Source: JBBIRW01 sp037441565 (GTDB taxonomy: Bacteria > Desulfobacterota > JBBIRW01). Taken from it: a stretch of DNA of 64,000 nt. The position numbers were made by a program, and so were the translations under genes. Below the pieces are notes generated by a model, which ran no database searches, was not told the origin of the DNA, and saw only the letters and a list, made by a program, of their open reading frames with translations. The number at the start of each line of letters is the position of its first letter. The stretch's first letter is position 1. Below are positions 15,368-24,731 of this stretch, piece by piece. Location of the stretch: the NCBI GenBank assembly GCA_037441565.1, contig JBBIRW010000005.1:1-64000 (forward strand), read 5' to 3'.

Positions 15368-17092
15368 TCAACATGGCGGAATAGTCCCGCATGTGAGAAC
15401 CTGCTCGGCCCTGGAACTGCTCCTGAAAACCGTTACACCTTTGCACCCAAGCTCATAGGCAAGCAGGAAACACCTCCTCACATCCTCTCTCGTTGCACCC
15501 TCCGGCAGATTTATTGTTTTTGATACAGCACTATCAATATACTTCTGAAACGCAGCCTGCATCCTTACGTGAACTTCTGGTGATATTTCAACTGCTGTCC
15601 TGAACAATCTCTTTATCCTCTCCGGAATACCTTTTATATCACAAATTGTTCCTTTTCTGTTTATCTCATCCATGAGTGCATCGGAGTAAAAACCTTCATT
15701 TTTAGCGATCTCCATAAAATGTCTATTTTCCTCTATCAGTTTTTCATCGTCAAGAACACGCCTCAGATAAACTATACCAAATATCGGCTCGATACCACTA
15801 CTGCATCCCGCAATGATGCTCAGTGTTCCCGTTGGAGCAACTGTTATAAGGGTTGCATTCCTTAAAACCCTCTTACCATAAAATATGCTCTTCTTTATGT
15901 TGGGGAATGGACCCCTTTCCCTTGCAAGCCTTTCTGATTCATCATAAGCTATCTTTCTGATAAATCCCATAACCCTTTCAGCAATTCCGATAGCCTCCTC
16001 GGAATCATATGGTATTCCGAGCTGTATTAGCATATCAGCAAACCCCATAACACCGAGTCCTATCTTTCTGTTATCTTTTGTCATCCTCTCAATCTGTTTT
16101 ATTGGATATACATTCATGTCTATTACATTGTCCAGAAATCTCACGGCAACCCTTACTACATGTTCAAGTCTGTCATAGTCCAGCTCTTTCTTTTTTTCGG
16201 AAGTTCTTACGAATTGCGAAAGATTTATCGAACCGAGATTACATGACTCCCATGGAAGAAGGGGTTGTTCACCACATGGGTTTGTTGCCTCTATATATCC
16301 AAGTGCAGGAAGTGTATTCCCCCTGTTAATCGTATCCAGAAACAGAACCCCGGGGTCTCCCACATCCCATGCCGCATCAACAATGAGTTCAAATATTTCC
16401 CTCGCCCTTACCTTTTTCACCTTCCTTCCATCCCTTGGATTTATCAGATAGAAGAGCCGATCTTCCTCAACACACCTCATAAATTTATCCGTTATGCCAA
16501 CTGAAAGATTGAAATTAACAAACTCTCCCCTCTTTCTTTTACAATTTATAAACTCTTCTATATCAGGATGATCACAGCGCAACACCCCCATATTCGCTCC
16601 CCTTCTCGTTCCTCCCTGCTTTATCACCTCAGTTGCCATATTGAAGATCCTCATGAATGATACTGGACCGCTTGCAATACCATGGGTGCTCTGGACAACA
16701 TCACCCTTTGGTCGAAGGCGGCTGAAGGAAAAGCCTGTTCCTCCTCCGCTCTGATGTATAAGGGCAGTTGCCTTCAGGGCATCGAAGATCGATTCCAGGG
16801 AATCTTCGATGGGAATAACAAAGCATGCAGAGAGTTGCTGCAGCTCCCTGCCTGCATTCATAAGGGTTGGAGAATTTGGAAGAAAATCGAGTGATGACAT
16901 AATTGTGAAGAATTCCTTCCTTATCTCCCTCTCCTTCCTTCCATCACCATAAAGGAGCTCAGCCTTCGCAATATTCCTGGCAACTCTGTCAAACATCGCA
17001 TCCACACTCTCCACTACTTTTCCCTTGGGGTCCTTCTTAAGGTATCTCTTCTCAAGAACTATCCTTGCATTCTTTGTGAGATATGCTGACAT
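15368..17092 (-). CDS. nrdJ: Adenosylcobalamin-dependent ribonucleotide reductase (class II)
   Basis: It reduces ribonucleotides with a radical generated from adenosylcobalamin, so it needs no oxygen or separate radical subunit. Catalytic residues are clear: redox pair C90 (LQQLSACFVIP) and C284 (WESCNLGS), and C273/E275 in NPCGEQPLLP for the thiyl radical, 11 residues before C284 as in Thermotoga NrdJ. The substrate-binding NLSVG and PTGTLS segments are present. At 574 aa it lacks the N-terminal ATP cone and any long C-terminal zinc tail; the protein simply ends LTCGTIPPC, which offers two cysteines for re-reduction. The B12 uptake genes at the right end of the window fit its cofactor need. 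Confidence 0.95.
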   Translation of the reverse strand: MSAYLTKNARIVLEKRYLKKDPKGKVVESVDAMFDRVARNIAKAELLYGDGRKEREIRKEFFTIMSSLDFLPNSPTLMNAGRELQQLSACFVIPIEDSLESIFDALKATALIHQSGGGTGFSFSRLRPKGDVVQSTHGIASGPVSFMRIFNMATEVIKQGGTRRGANMGVLRCDHPDIEEFINCKRKRGEFVNFNLSVGITDKFMRCVEEDRLFYLINPRDGRKVKKVRAREIFELIVDAAWDVGDPGVLFLDTINRGNTLPALGYIEATNPCGEQPLLPWESCNLGSINLSQFVRTSEKKKELDYDRLEHVVRVAVRFLDNVIDMNVYPIKQIERMTKDNRKIGLGVMGFADMLIQLGIPYDSEEAIGIAERVMGFIRKIAYDESERLARERGPFPNIKKSIFYGKRVLRNATLITVAPTGTLSIIAGCSSGIEPIFGIVYLRRVLDDEKLIEENRHFMEIAKNEGFYSDALMDEINRKGTICDIKGIPERIKRLFRTAVEISPEVHVRMQAAFQKYIDSAVSKTINLPEGATREDVRRCFLLAYELGCKGVTVFRSSSRAEQVLTCGTIPPC

Positions 17093-17142
17093 GATTATTT
17101 ATAATCTATCAGAGCAGAAAAGGGGAGTCAAACAGCAGTAAC

Positions 17143-17982
17143 TCAAATGGTTGCTGGTAAAACTTCTGCGACACCATTTTTTACAATCCTCCTGCCATCC
17201 CTTTCTACCTCAATATGCAATATCTCCACTTTTTCCAAGGTCTCACCTCTCCATGCAAGCATTCTTAAAAAATCACCCGGGAATACGGGATTAGAAAATT
17301 CAACCTTCAGTCTCTTTAACCTGTATGGTTCTGAGTCCAGATACTCATCAATTATCGCCCTTGCCACAAATGACATTGTGCAGAGCCCATGCAGGATTGG
17401 CTCACGAAAACCAGCAGATCTTGCAAAATCTCTATCAAGATGTACAGGATTTCTGTCCCCTGATGCCTCTGCATACCACTTTGCCTGCTCTTCATAAACA
17501 GGAATAATCTCATCAATAACACATTGTCTCTCATCCTTGTTACTTATCCTGAATAATTCCCTCCGCTCCTTCCTTTCATAGACTCCCTTCCTTACTATAA
17601 AAATTCCTTCCTCCTCAAGAACAGCATCACCTTTCTGATTCCAGCAGTTAACCCGAATGCATATTAAATCCATATTTTTCAACTGACCGATTTCCTTAAT
17701 GTATGCCCTTGATGTTATAGTATCCCCTATCCTTACTTCACTGAGGAATCGCATATCATGTGCCCAATGAAGAAGCCTTATCAGGTCTATATCTAACTCC
17801 GGATCCCTGATGGGATCTGCAATCGATCCTCCAGAATACACAACCCCAAACATGGGCGGGACCATAACAGGTCTTTCGTCTATCTCTTTAAAATATCTTG
17901 GATTGTAATCATTCGTTGCGATGGCAAACCGCGTTGTATCCTCGAATCTAATCACAAATTTCCGCTCGGGATATATCTTCAT
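17143..17982 (-). CDS. Double hot-dog dehydratase/hydratase (FAS1-like N-term, MaoC C-term)
   Basis: Two hot-dog domains are fused in 279 aa. The first 130 residues resemble the FAS1-type dehydratase region, while the second half carries the hydratase motif YAEASGDRNPVHLD, with the Asp and His of R-specific enoyl-CoA hydratases, followed by GFREPILHGLCTM. It would hydrate or dehydrate a CoA- or ACP-bound acyl chain. The next genes are a thioesterase, a HAD protein and a single-domain MaoC protein, suggesting an acyl-CoA cluster. The physiological substrate is unknown. Confidence 0.8.
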   Translation of the reverse strand: MKIYPERKFVIRFEDTTRFAIATNDYNPRYFKEIDERPVMVPPMFGVVYSGGSIADPIRDPELDIDLIRLLHWAHDMRFLSEVRIGDTITSRAYIKEIGQLKNMDLICIRVNCWNQKGDAVLEEEGIFIVRKGVYERKERRELFRISNKDERQCVIDEIIPVYEEQAKWYAEASGDRNPVHLDRDFARSAGFREPILHGLCTMSFVARAIIDEYLDSEPYRLKRLKVEFSNPVFPGDFLRMLAWRGETLEKVEILHIEVERDGRRIVKNGVAEVLPATI

Positions 17983-18036
17983 TGGGAAATTCCCTGTTAT
18001 GATCCACCTCTCATCTTTAGAAAGTATAGATGATCA

Positions 18037-18435
18037 CTAAAAGCCCATCGCCCTTCTCAACTCATCAGGGACTACAATCTTCTGACCTTTCTCGTAATCG
18101 TACATCACCTGAACAGTCTCAGCAGTTGCAACAAGCCTTCCTGTATTCTTCTCCCTTACCTCGTAATACAATCTGAAACTTGAATTTCCCACTGATGACA
18201 CCCTGACACCCACTTCCAGTTCATCACCAAAAAATGCAGGCGATTTATAATCTATAGATGCACTTGCAAGGATAAAATTAAGACCTTTAAGTCCCCTCTG
18301 CTTTGTCAAATGTTCCCAGAAGGCAATCCTCGCAGATTCAAGATATGTAAGGTAAGTAGCATTATTTACATGCCCAAAATAATCGAGATCCCTGAAGATT
18401 ACTTTTACTGGAAAGGTAAATTGAAAGCCATCCAT
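18037..18435 (-). CDS. Acyl-CoA thioesterase, 4-hydroxybenzoyl-CoA thioesterase family
   Basis: This is a single hot-dog domain of 132 aa. The family motif is FRDLDYFGHVNNATYLTYLE near residues 14-33, with the catalytic Asp at DLDYFGHVNN. It would release a free acid from an acyl-CoA. It lies 13 bp downstream of the HAD gene and 54 bp upstream of the double hot-dog gene, all on the minus strand, so an operon is likely. Confidence 0.85.
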   Translation of the reverse strand: MDGFQFTFPVKVIFRDLDYFGHVNNATYLTYLESARIAFWEHLTKQRGLKGLNFILASASIDYKSPAFFGDELEVGVRVSSVGNSSFRLYYEVREKNTGRLVATAETVQVMYDYEKGQKIVVPDELRRAMGF

Positions 18436-18448
18436 CTAAAGCCCTCCA

Positions 18449-19129
18449 TCAATTATGAGGTTTTCTTCCAGAACCTTTGTTTAAGATCCTGAGGACCCTA
18501 TTACAAAATTCATTAAGATTTTTTACCACATGATCTCCGGACTCAATCCCTCTTCTTTCAAGAAGATATGCATTTATACCAATACGTGAGGGTATAAGAT
18601 AATCAAATTCCCTGTGGTCTCCGACATGTACTATCTCATGCGGCATGCATTTTATTTGCTTAAGTATATTCAAATAAAATCCCGGGTCATTTTTCACCGT
18701 TTTAAAGTCAGATGTCGCAGAGAAGATATTGAAGAAATATTCTCTTATACCTGTCTCCTCGAGTTCTATATCTATAAACTCCCTCATGGCATTAGAGGTA
18801 AGTATGAGCGGTGCCACAGAAGAGAGTTCCTTAAGCACGTCTCTTGCCTCTGGAAATATCCTTACCTCCTTCCTGTATTTATAAAGCAGATCTTTCCAGT
18901 TATAATTTAGACCGAAAAATTTCAACCAGTAATCAAGGTCATACCATTCGATTCGATTATCGCTCATCTTCTCATATTCCTTGGATATATAACTGAGGGC
19001 ATCTTCGAATTTAATACCATTCTTTTGAGCCAGAAGCTCTGCCACGCCATCATACCATACCTTTATGTTGAAGCTAAAATCTACTATTGTTCCATCAAGA
19101 TCAAATGATATATACCTTATCAAGGACAC
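18449..19129 (-). CDS. HAD-superfamily hydrolase
   Basis: This is a 226-aa phosphatase with motif I FDLDGTIVD (nucleophile and acid Asp at positions 9 and 11), motif II ILTSNAMRE, a motif III lysine and motif IV HVGDHREFDYLIP. The cap is helical. It looks like an archaeal/bacterial HAD-IA phosphatase with no substrate signature I can name. It is first in the minus-strand hot-dog gene group and divergent from the MaoC gene at 19247. Confidence 0.8.
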   Translation of the reverse strand: MSLIRYISFDLDGTIVDFSFNIKVWYDGVAELLAQKNGIKFEDALSYISKEYEKMSDNRIEWYDLDYWLKFFGLNYNWKDLLYKYRKEVRIFPEARDVLKELSSVAPLILTSNAMREFIDIELEETGIREYFFNIFSATSDFKTVKNDPGFYLNILKQIKCMPHEIVHVGDHREFDYLIPSRIGINAYLLERRGIESGDHVVKNLNEFCNRVLRILNKGSGRKPHN

Positions 19130-19146
19130 CCCTCAGTCTGCCGACA

Positions 19147-19175
19147 TTGAAAAATCTGTTTTCTGCTGGTAAATT
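19147..19175 (+). promoter_or_regulatory. Possible promoter for the MaoC/MBL gene pair
   Basis: TTGAAA (19147-19152), 17 bases, then TAAATT (19170-19175), in the divergent space before the plus-strand MaoC gene. The -10 box is imperfect, and AT-rich sequence makes chance matches easy. Confidence 0.3.
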
Positions 19176-19246
19176 TAAATATATAACACAACAGGAAGAA
19201 GTCAATTCATCTTATAAGTTTATTAAGTTTGAAGGGGTAAATCTCC

Positions 19247-19690
19247 ATGAAAAGCGGTAGAAGTATAGATGAAATTCAGGTCGGGCAAAAGGCGTCCTTT
19301 TCGAGAACATTCTGTGAAGCTGATGTGGCATTATTTGAGACTGTAACCTGGGATTTCAATCCTTTCCACACCAATGAGCTCTTCGCAAAAAAGAGCATCT
19401 TTTCCAGAAGGATCGTCCATGGATTGCTTACAGCAAGTATGGTTACGCATTTTGGAGGAAATCTTTTTCCAGGACCAGGATTTCTCGCCACAGAGATGCA
19501 CTTTAAATTTCTGGCACCTGTTTATATCGGAGATACAATTACTGCGCATGCAGAGATTACTGAGGTGAACAGGGAGAGAAAAAGAGTAAAGTTTCAGATG
19601 AGATGCTTTAATGAAGAGGGTAAAGAGGTGCTTCAAGCAGAGGTAACAGGTATTCCTACCTCAATTGATATACCCATTCCTTCGGAGTAA
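19247..19690 (+). CDS. MaoC-family dehydratase, R-specific enoyl-CoA hydratase type
   Basis: This 147-aa single hot-dog protein has the hydratase signature: FEAVTW-like start of the helix, then DFNPFHTNE with the catalytic Asp and His, and RRIVHGLLTASMV. Members convert trans-2-enoyl-CoA to (R)-3-hydroxyacyl-CoA. ATG 19247 follows GAAGGGGTAAATCTCC. The next gene (metallo-beta-lactamase fold) starts 6 bp after its stop, so they are co-transcribed, and it is divergent from the HAD/thioesterase group that carries a related double domain. Confidence 0.85.
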   Translation: MKSGRSIDEIQVGQKASFSRTFCEADVALFETVTWDFNPFHTNELFAKKSIFSRRIVHGLLTASMVTHFGGNLFPGPGFLATEMHFKFLAPVYIGDTITAHAEITEVNRERKRVKFQMRCFNEEGKEVLQAEVTGIPTSIDIPIPSE

Positions 19691-19695
19691 GAGTT

Positions 19696-20667
19696 ATGGA
19701 AATAGACGGAATCCATCTTTTAAGGATATCAACGCCTTTTCTTGTAGGTAATGTCAATACTTATTTAATAGTGTCTCCTGAGCCTACACTTATTGATGTT
19801 CCTCCTAATGACGAAATTTATATAAAAGAGCTTGAGGAGGCATTAAGAGAGAAAGGCTACCTGATAAAAGATATAAGAAGGATAATCATAACCCATCCCC
19901 ACTTTGACCACTTTGGTTCAGTTGCGAGGATTGTTGAGAAAAGTGGGGCAGAAGTATGTATATCCAGTGAGGGAGCAAGATGGCTTGAGGATTTCGAAAA
20001 AGAATTCATCGATGATGACCTCTTCTACAGGGACTTTCTTAAAAAGGCAGGGGTACCTCCCAGAATGGCAGAGTATTCAAGTAAACTTTACAACCGTGCA
20101 AAGAGGTTTGGATGTCAGGCAAGAGTATCAAAACATCTCACTGAAGGTGACAGAATAGCACTTTCATCAGGAAAGCTTGAAGTAATAAGCCTGCCCGGTC
20201 ATACACCATGGTGTATTGGTCTTTATGAATCTCAGAAGGGGATACTCTTTACAGGTGATTTTCTACTAAAAGAGATCTCCTCAAATGCCCTTTTGCAGAG
20301 ACCATGGGTAGTTCCCTCTGGCTACAAGAGCCTGAAGGCATACATATCTTCGCTCAATAAGGCAAATGCATTAAATATTAAATTTGCCCTTCCAGGGCAT
20401 GGAGAGATTATAGAAAATCCTGTTGAAAGGATAGAAGAACTGCTCTTTTTTATTCCCAGAAGAAAACAGGCTATTTCTCAGATATTAAAAAGAAACGGAA
20501 AGATTACTCCTTACGAGATAATGCTCCAGCTATTCCCCAACCTTCCTGATGAACAACTCTTCCTTGGTATCTCAGAGGTAATGGGGTACCTGGAGCTCCT
20601 TGAAGATGAAGGCTCAGCTCGAAAAATAGAAAAGGGGTTAATTTACTTCTTACCCATCACCCCTTAG
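19696..20667 (+). CDS. Metallo-beta-lactamase fold hydrolase
   Basis: This 323-aa cytoplasmic MBL-fold enzyme has the metal motif THPHFDHFG near residue 63, the later HTPWC and GDFLL metal positions, and the last His in LPGHGE. A winged-helix-like tail of about 60 residues follows (KRNGKITPYEIML), as in LACTB2-like or glyoxalase-like MBL proteins that act on thioesters or RNA. It sits directly behind the MaoC gene, which makes a thioester substrate plausible but unproven. Its 3' end overlaps the convergent CBS gene by 11 bp. Confidence 0.85.
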   Translation: MEIDGIHLLRISTPFLVGNVNTYLIVSPEPTLIDVPPNDEIYIKELEEALREKGYLIKDIRRIIITHPHFDHFGSVARIVEKSGAEVCISSEGARWLEDFEKEFIDDDLFYRDFLKKAGVPPRMAEYSSKLYNRAKRFGCQARVSKHLTEGDRIALSSGKLEVISLPGHTPWCIGLYESQKGILFTGDFLLKEISSNALLQRPWVVPSGYKSLKAYISSLNKANALNIKFALPGHGEIIENPVERIEELLFFIPRRKQAISQILKRNGKITPYEIMLQLFPNLPDEQLFLGISEVMGYLELLEDEGSARKIEKGLIYFLPITP

Positions 20668-21079
20668 GTCTTTTATCTGTCATCCGTGCAAAGGCAAGAA
20701 GGATATCCCTGTCCGTTATGATCCCTACGAGTTCTCCCCTTGATACAACAGGCAAACAACCTATCTTCTTTTCAACGAGCATCTCAGCAGCCTCTGCTAT
20801 GGGTGTTAGTGGAGTAACAGTAAAAGGGTCCCTCGTCATTATCCCCTCAATTTTCAAGTTATCAAGAAGTTCTATAATCTCTTTGACCTCCACTGAAATG
20901 AGCTTTGATGCAAGGGAATGCCTTACATCCCTGTCAGTCACAACACCAATGAGCTTTTTCCCCTCAACAACAGGAAGATGCCTTATCTGATGTCTATCCA
21001 TGAGCTCCCTTGCTGTTTTTGCGGTGTCCTTCGGTGATATTGTTATTACCTTTGTTTGCATAATGTCTTTGACAAACAT
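20657..21079 (-). CDS. Tandem CBS-domain protein
   Basis: Its 140 aa consist almost entirely of two CBS domains: MVKDIMQTKVITISPKD-type start, RHLPVVEGKKLIGVVTDRD, then IMTRDPFTV and GCLPVVSRGELVGIITDRD. Such stand-alone Bateman modules bind adenine nucleotides and regulate partners. There is no catalytic domain. It is 3 bp from the end of the DUF4340 gene on the same strand, so it closes the ABC/GldG-type operon. Confidence 0.9.
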   Translation of the reverse strand: MFVKDIMQTKVITISPKDTAKTARELMDRHQIRHLPVVEGKKLIGVVTDRDVRHSLASKLISVEVKEIIELLDNLKIEGIMTRDPFTVTPLTPIAEAAEMLVEKKIGCLPVVSRGELVGIITDRDILLAFARMTDKRPKG

Positions 21080-21082
21080 ACC

Positions 21083-22414
21083 TCACCTTTTTTTATCATT
21101 TTTTGCCCCTTTCATCCATTCATCCGGATTTTTAGGAAATACTTCCTCAACCCTCTTGTCAGTAATAAAAATCTTATCCTTTTTCCTGCTTGTCCAAACA
21201 TAGATTTTGTCCTTATTTAGGGGATTTCCAATTGATAATATTACAGACTCATCGCTCCCATCAACATGAAAAATCGCCCTCAGGGATCTATCGGATATGC
21301 CGTATTTCTCAAGACTTTTCGGATTATCTACGATATCATCTGCCTTCCACCCCTTTAGTCTGACGATAAATGCTGAAACCCTCCCTTCATCGGCATCACC
21401 CTGTGATCGAGATACAATTTTCCACCTTTCTCCTTCTTTCTTTACTTCTATCTTTCCATACCCCTTTACAATCTCGATCGATCTAATCCTTTCGGGGTCA
21501 AGATCAAAAATCCTTCTGTTTCTGAAATCAATTGCCCTTTTTGCTGCATCATTCCACGCTCCCTCCTCTACCCTTACAACCTCCCCCTTGTCCCTTAAAG
21601 CCGCATAAACCCTCTTACCCTTCCTTGCCATAATGAGGTGTTTCTTCTCCCCATTTTTCAGTCCAATCTCAATCTCAAGACCTGGCCTGTCAAGTGCTGC
21701 TTCCTTCATGGAGATACCAGGATACTCCACCGCCCTTATCCCTCCAACCCTATAGATATAACTGAAAACCTCCTCCCTCTCCGCCCTCTCCTTTATAGGA
21801 TGGACAAGCTCCCATTCATCACCCTTCCTCTCAACCAACACCCTTCCCTGTGGACCTTTAATCTTTATGCTCTCAATGTCCTTCTCCTTAAGTAGCAGGA
21901 GCCTCTTTTCCCTCCAGTCCTGAGGTCTTTTCCTTATGTACTGCTCAATACCTGCTTCAACGAGAACAATCCTACCCTCATCCCCCCTCATCACATAAAC
22001 GCTGTAACCAACAGGACTCCTCTTTCCTATCCTGAGTTCGATGGCTGAATCCTTTCCCATATTAAGCTTTATTCTTCCCTGCGGCTCATCCAGTCCATAA
22101 TACGATCGATTCTCTCCCTTCTCATCAACAACCTTCTTCACTGTCATAAGCTTCATTGTCGTTAACAGATCAGCAACAACTTCACCATCCGCCGTAGCAT
22201 CGATCGGATCCGTAATCCTCCATGATTCACCCTCCCTCCTGAGCCTTATTCTTTCCTTTCCTGACTCAATGTCAACAGAATCTATCTTCTCCCAGATCAA
22301 ATCAAAAAGCCTCTCTTCCTTTGCTGCTTTCTCCTTCTTTTCATAAATGAGGTAGTAGCTTAAAAGTAACAAAAAGACGAGCAGAACAGCTCCAATTTTC
22401 CAGATCCTCATCAA
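21083..22414 (-). CDS. DUF4340 domain-containing protein
   Basis: This 443-aa protein is anchored by an N-terminal helix (residues 6-24, LLVFLLLLSYYLIY). The rest is periplasmic and made of repeating beta-rich units with recurrent W-x-I/L motifs (GESWRITDPI, GDEWELVHPI, GERWKIVS), the mark of DUF4340. This family regularly travels with GldG-like proteins and an ABC exporter, as here. The function of the complex is unknown outside gliding bacteria. Confidence 0.85.
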   Translation of the reverse strand: MMRIWKIGAVLLVFLLLLSYYLIYEKKEKAAKEERLFDLIWEKIDSVDIESGKERIRLRREGESWRITDPIDATADGEVVADLLTTMKLMTVKKVVDEKGENRSYYGLDEPQGRIKLNMGKDSAIELRIGKRSPVGYSVYVMRGDEGRIVLVEAGIEQYIRKRPQDWREKRLLLLKEKDIESIKIKGPQGRVLVERKGDEWELVHPIKERAEREEVFSYIYRVGGIRAVEYPGISMKEAALDRPGLEIEIGLKNGEKKHLIMARKGKRVYAALRDKGEVVRVEEGAWNDAAKRAIDFRNRRIFDLDPERIRSIEIVKGYGKIEVKKEGERWKIVSRSQGDADEGRVSAFIVRLKGWKADDIVDNPKSLEKYGISDRSLRAIFHVDGSDESVILSIGNPLNKDKIYVWTSRKKDKIFITDKRVEEVFPKNPDEWMKGAKNDKKR

Positions 22415-22432
22415 CCCATCCCCCTGATTTTC

Positions 22433-23953
22433 TTATCTCCTTGAGTACCATACAATAAGACCAAAGATCAGAAATACCTCGGGAAGGAATAGAACAGATC
22501 CGTAAAAGAGGATATCACCCTGTCTCTGGGTGAGATCGAGACTTGAGGACTTCAATATCTTCGGTCTTATTGAAATAAACTCCTCTTCAGACAGTAGCCA
22601 GTTACATATATTAACGAAAAAATCCCTGTTGAAGAAAAGCGAAATAAATCTGTTGCTTGCAAAATCACTGTCTCCCACACATAAAATCCGTGCCTTCTTC
22701 CTGTCCTTAAGTTCCCTTTCCACTGCAGCAGCAACAGGAACAGGTCCCTTCAGGTCGTTGCTATCAAGCCTCGCCTCACCCCTTTCAAAAACCCTCCTCA
22801 CATCCCTTTCAGCCCAGCTCGATGGTGATGTCCTTGCAATAACAGTTGATCTGGTATCCTTATCAGACAAGGATTTAATATCGACCGATCTCACCATGGA
22901 AAGTAGAATCCTGCCTCTCATAACCCTTGTTATGGGATGATCCTCAAATCTGTTTATCACTATATCAACTCCAAGAGCGGGCCCTGCGAAGAGCCTTAAA
23001 ACCCTGTCTATTACAATATTATCACCAACAGTTATCCCCCATTTCTCAATATATTTCGAAAAAGAGGAGGAGATACCGGGATCAACAAGGAAAAGCACAT
23101 TTCCACCCCTGTTTAAATATTCATCTATTGCGCTTATCTCTTCTTGGAGAAGATCCCTTTCAGCACCTGCAATTATCAGTAGTGAACAGTCGGATGGAAC
23201 GCCTTTCGCCTCAGGAATGAAGAGCTTCTTTACCTTATAATTCTCACTCTCAAGCGCCTTCTTTGCAGATCCATAACCCTTTGCAGCTGACTCATCAAGG
23301 GGATCCCTCTCTCCGTGACCTTCAAGGAAGTATATGACCTTCTCGCCCTTTGCAAGGACCCTTCTTATGGCGTTTGTAATCGATTCTTCTGAGAAATCCG
23401 TTACCTTAACCCATTGTGAATCCCTTTCAATTACAACTGTCCCATACTGATCGACCCCATACTTTTCCGCCAGGTCAGGCCTCTTTTCAGGATCTATAAG
23501 ATTGTAGCTTATATGCTTCGATGCATAGGCATACATATCAAGGAGATCGGAAAAGTTTCTTCTCCCTTCATCCTTAACGAATGCGAAAATCCTTATGTCT
23601 TTATCGATAGATTTCAGCACCTTCTGTGATTGATCAGAAAGGGTGTGTATGGAGGCCTCTGTAAGATCCCATCTCAGGTAATGCCTGTTTGATATTAGAT
23701 TAATAATGGCGATTGTAGCCACAATGAGCGAAATATAGATAAATGCGGGCACACCCTTTTTAAAGCTCCGATGAACAAAGAATTCCCTCAATGTTGACGA
23801 ATTATAGTAGATGTATATTGCGATAAGGATAACCGATGACAGCAGATGTAACTTTACAAATATAGAAAATGAGAGGGTAAAAAGATAGCTCAGCATGCCA
23901 AAGATAAAAACAACAATTCCTATAAGGCCTGACATTCTCTTCAATTTTTCCAC
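22433..23953 (-). CDS. GldG-family ABC transporter auxiliary protein
   Basis: This is an inner-membrane protein with two N-terminal helices, a third after about 70 residues, a large periplasmic domain of the ABC-type uncharacterised (GldG/IFT52-like) fold, and a C-terminal helix (FLPEVFLIFGLIVWYS). Motifs include YNLIDPEKRPDLAEKYG and YFLEGHGERDP. I chose GTG 23953 because GGAGG lies 7 bases before it; a TTG at 23980 is possible. It overlaps nothing but is 5 bp from the permease gene's stop, in an ATPase-permease-GldG-DUF4340 operon. Confidence 0.8.
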   Translation of the reverse strand: MEKLKRMSGLIGIVVFIFGMLSYLFTLSFSIFVKLHLLSSVILIAIYIYYNSSTLREFFVHRSFKKGVPAFIYISLIVATIAIINLISNRHYLRWDLTEASIHTLSDQSQKVLKSIDKDIRIFAFVKDEGRRNFSDLLDMYAYASKHISYNLIDPEKRPDLAEKYGVDQYGTVVIERDSQWVKVTDFSEESITNAIRRVLAKGEKVIYFLEGHGERDPLDESAAKGYGSAKKALESENYKVKKLFIPEAKGVPSDCSLLIIAGAERDLLQEEISAIDEYLNRGGNVLFLVDPGISSSFSKYIEKWGITVGDNIVIDRVLRLFAGPALGVDIVINRFEDHPITRVMRGRILLSMVRSVDIKSLSDKDTRSTVIARTSPSSWAERDVRRVFERGEARLDSNDLKGPVPVAAAVERELKDRKKARILCVGDSDFASNRFISLFFNRDFFVNICNWLLSEEEFISIRPKILKSSSLDLTQRQGDILFYGSVLFLPEVFLIFGLIVWYSRR

Positions 23954-23957
23954 TGCA

Positions 23958-24731
23958 CTACCTCCATCTCCAGGATTCAACTGATCTGACGGTAAGAATA
24001 ATGCCGATTCCGATTATACTTAAAAAATACACCAGATCCCTTGTGTCAAACAGCCCCTCTGCCATCCTGATATAATGTTCCCTCAGAGATAGGTAGTAGA
24101 GGACATCCCTAACCTTACCCTCCATGGTCTGGGCGGGCCATGCAACTACATAAAGGAGTATGAGGATGAGAAAACAGCTGGTCGCGGCGATAATCTGATT
24201 CTTTGTAAGTGTTGAGGTAAACATCCCTATTGATACATACGAAGAAGAAAGGAGTAGCAAACCCAGATATCCTGAAAGCAGAGGTCCTGGATCGGGATCT
24301 CCAGATATGAAGAGAAGTGCCGGATAGAGAAGCGTTATCAGAAGCATAATCATTATGAATCCCAGTGCACCAAGAAATTTTCCAGCAACAAGCTCCCCCA
24401 CTTCAATGGGTGATGTAAGGATAAGCTCATCGGTTCCATCCCTTCTCTCTTCAGCAAACAATCGCATTGTCATAAGCGGAACTATAAACATGAGTAGGAA
24501 GGAAAGGTTAAGGAAAAAGGGAGTCAGAACAAAAACATTCAGATTGAATGAAATAGAAGAATGAAACTGCCCTGTTGCCATCATCATGGTTTTTAATCTT
24601 ATAAAGTTTCCAATAAGGGAGAAGAAGAACCATCCACTCAATGTTAAAAAACCTGCAATCACTGCATATGCAACAGGTGAAAGGAAGTAGCTTCTAATTT
24701 CCCTCTTCAGGATGGTAAGCACGTTCTTCAT
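23958..24731 (-). CDS. ABC transporter permease (GldF/NosY-like)
   Basis: This polytopic ABC-2 type permease has about six hydrophobic segments in 257 aa. The N-terminus ILKREIRSYFLSPVAY is typical of this type, as is the RLFAEERRDGTDELILTSP loop before helix 3. ATG 24731 follows GGAGAGAG and overlaps the ATPase gene by 38 bp. With the ATPase it would form the membrane part of the exporter. Substrate unknown. Confidence 0.85.
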   Translation of the reverse strand: MKNVLTILKREIRSYFLSPVAYAVIAGFLTLSGWFFFSLIGNFIRLKTMMMATGQFHSSISFNLNVFVLTPFFLNLSFLLMFIVPLMTMRLFAEERRDGTDELILTSPIEVGELVAGKFLGALGFIMIMLLITLLYPALLFISGDPDPGPLLSGYLGLLLLSSSYVSIGMFTSTLTKNQIIAATSCFLILILLYVVAWPAQTMEGKVRDVLYYLSLREHYIRMAEGLFDTRDLVYFLSIIGIGIILTVRSVESWRWR

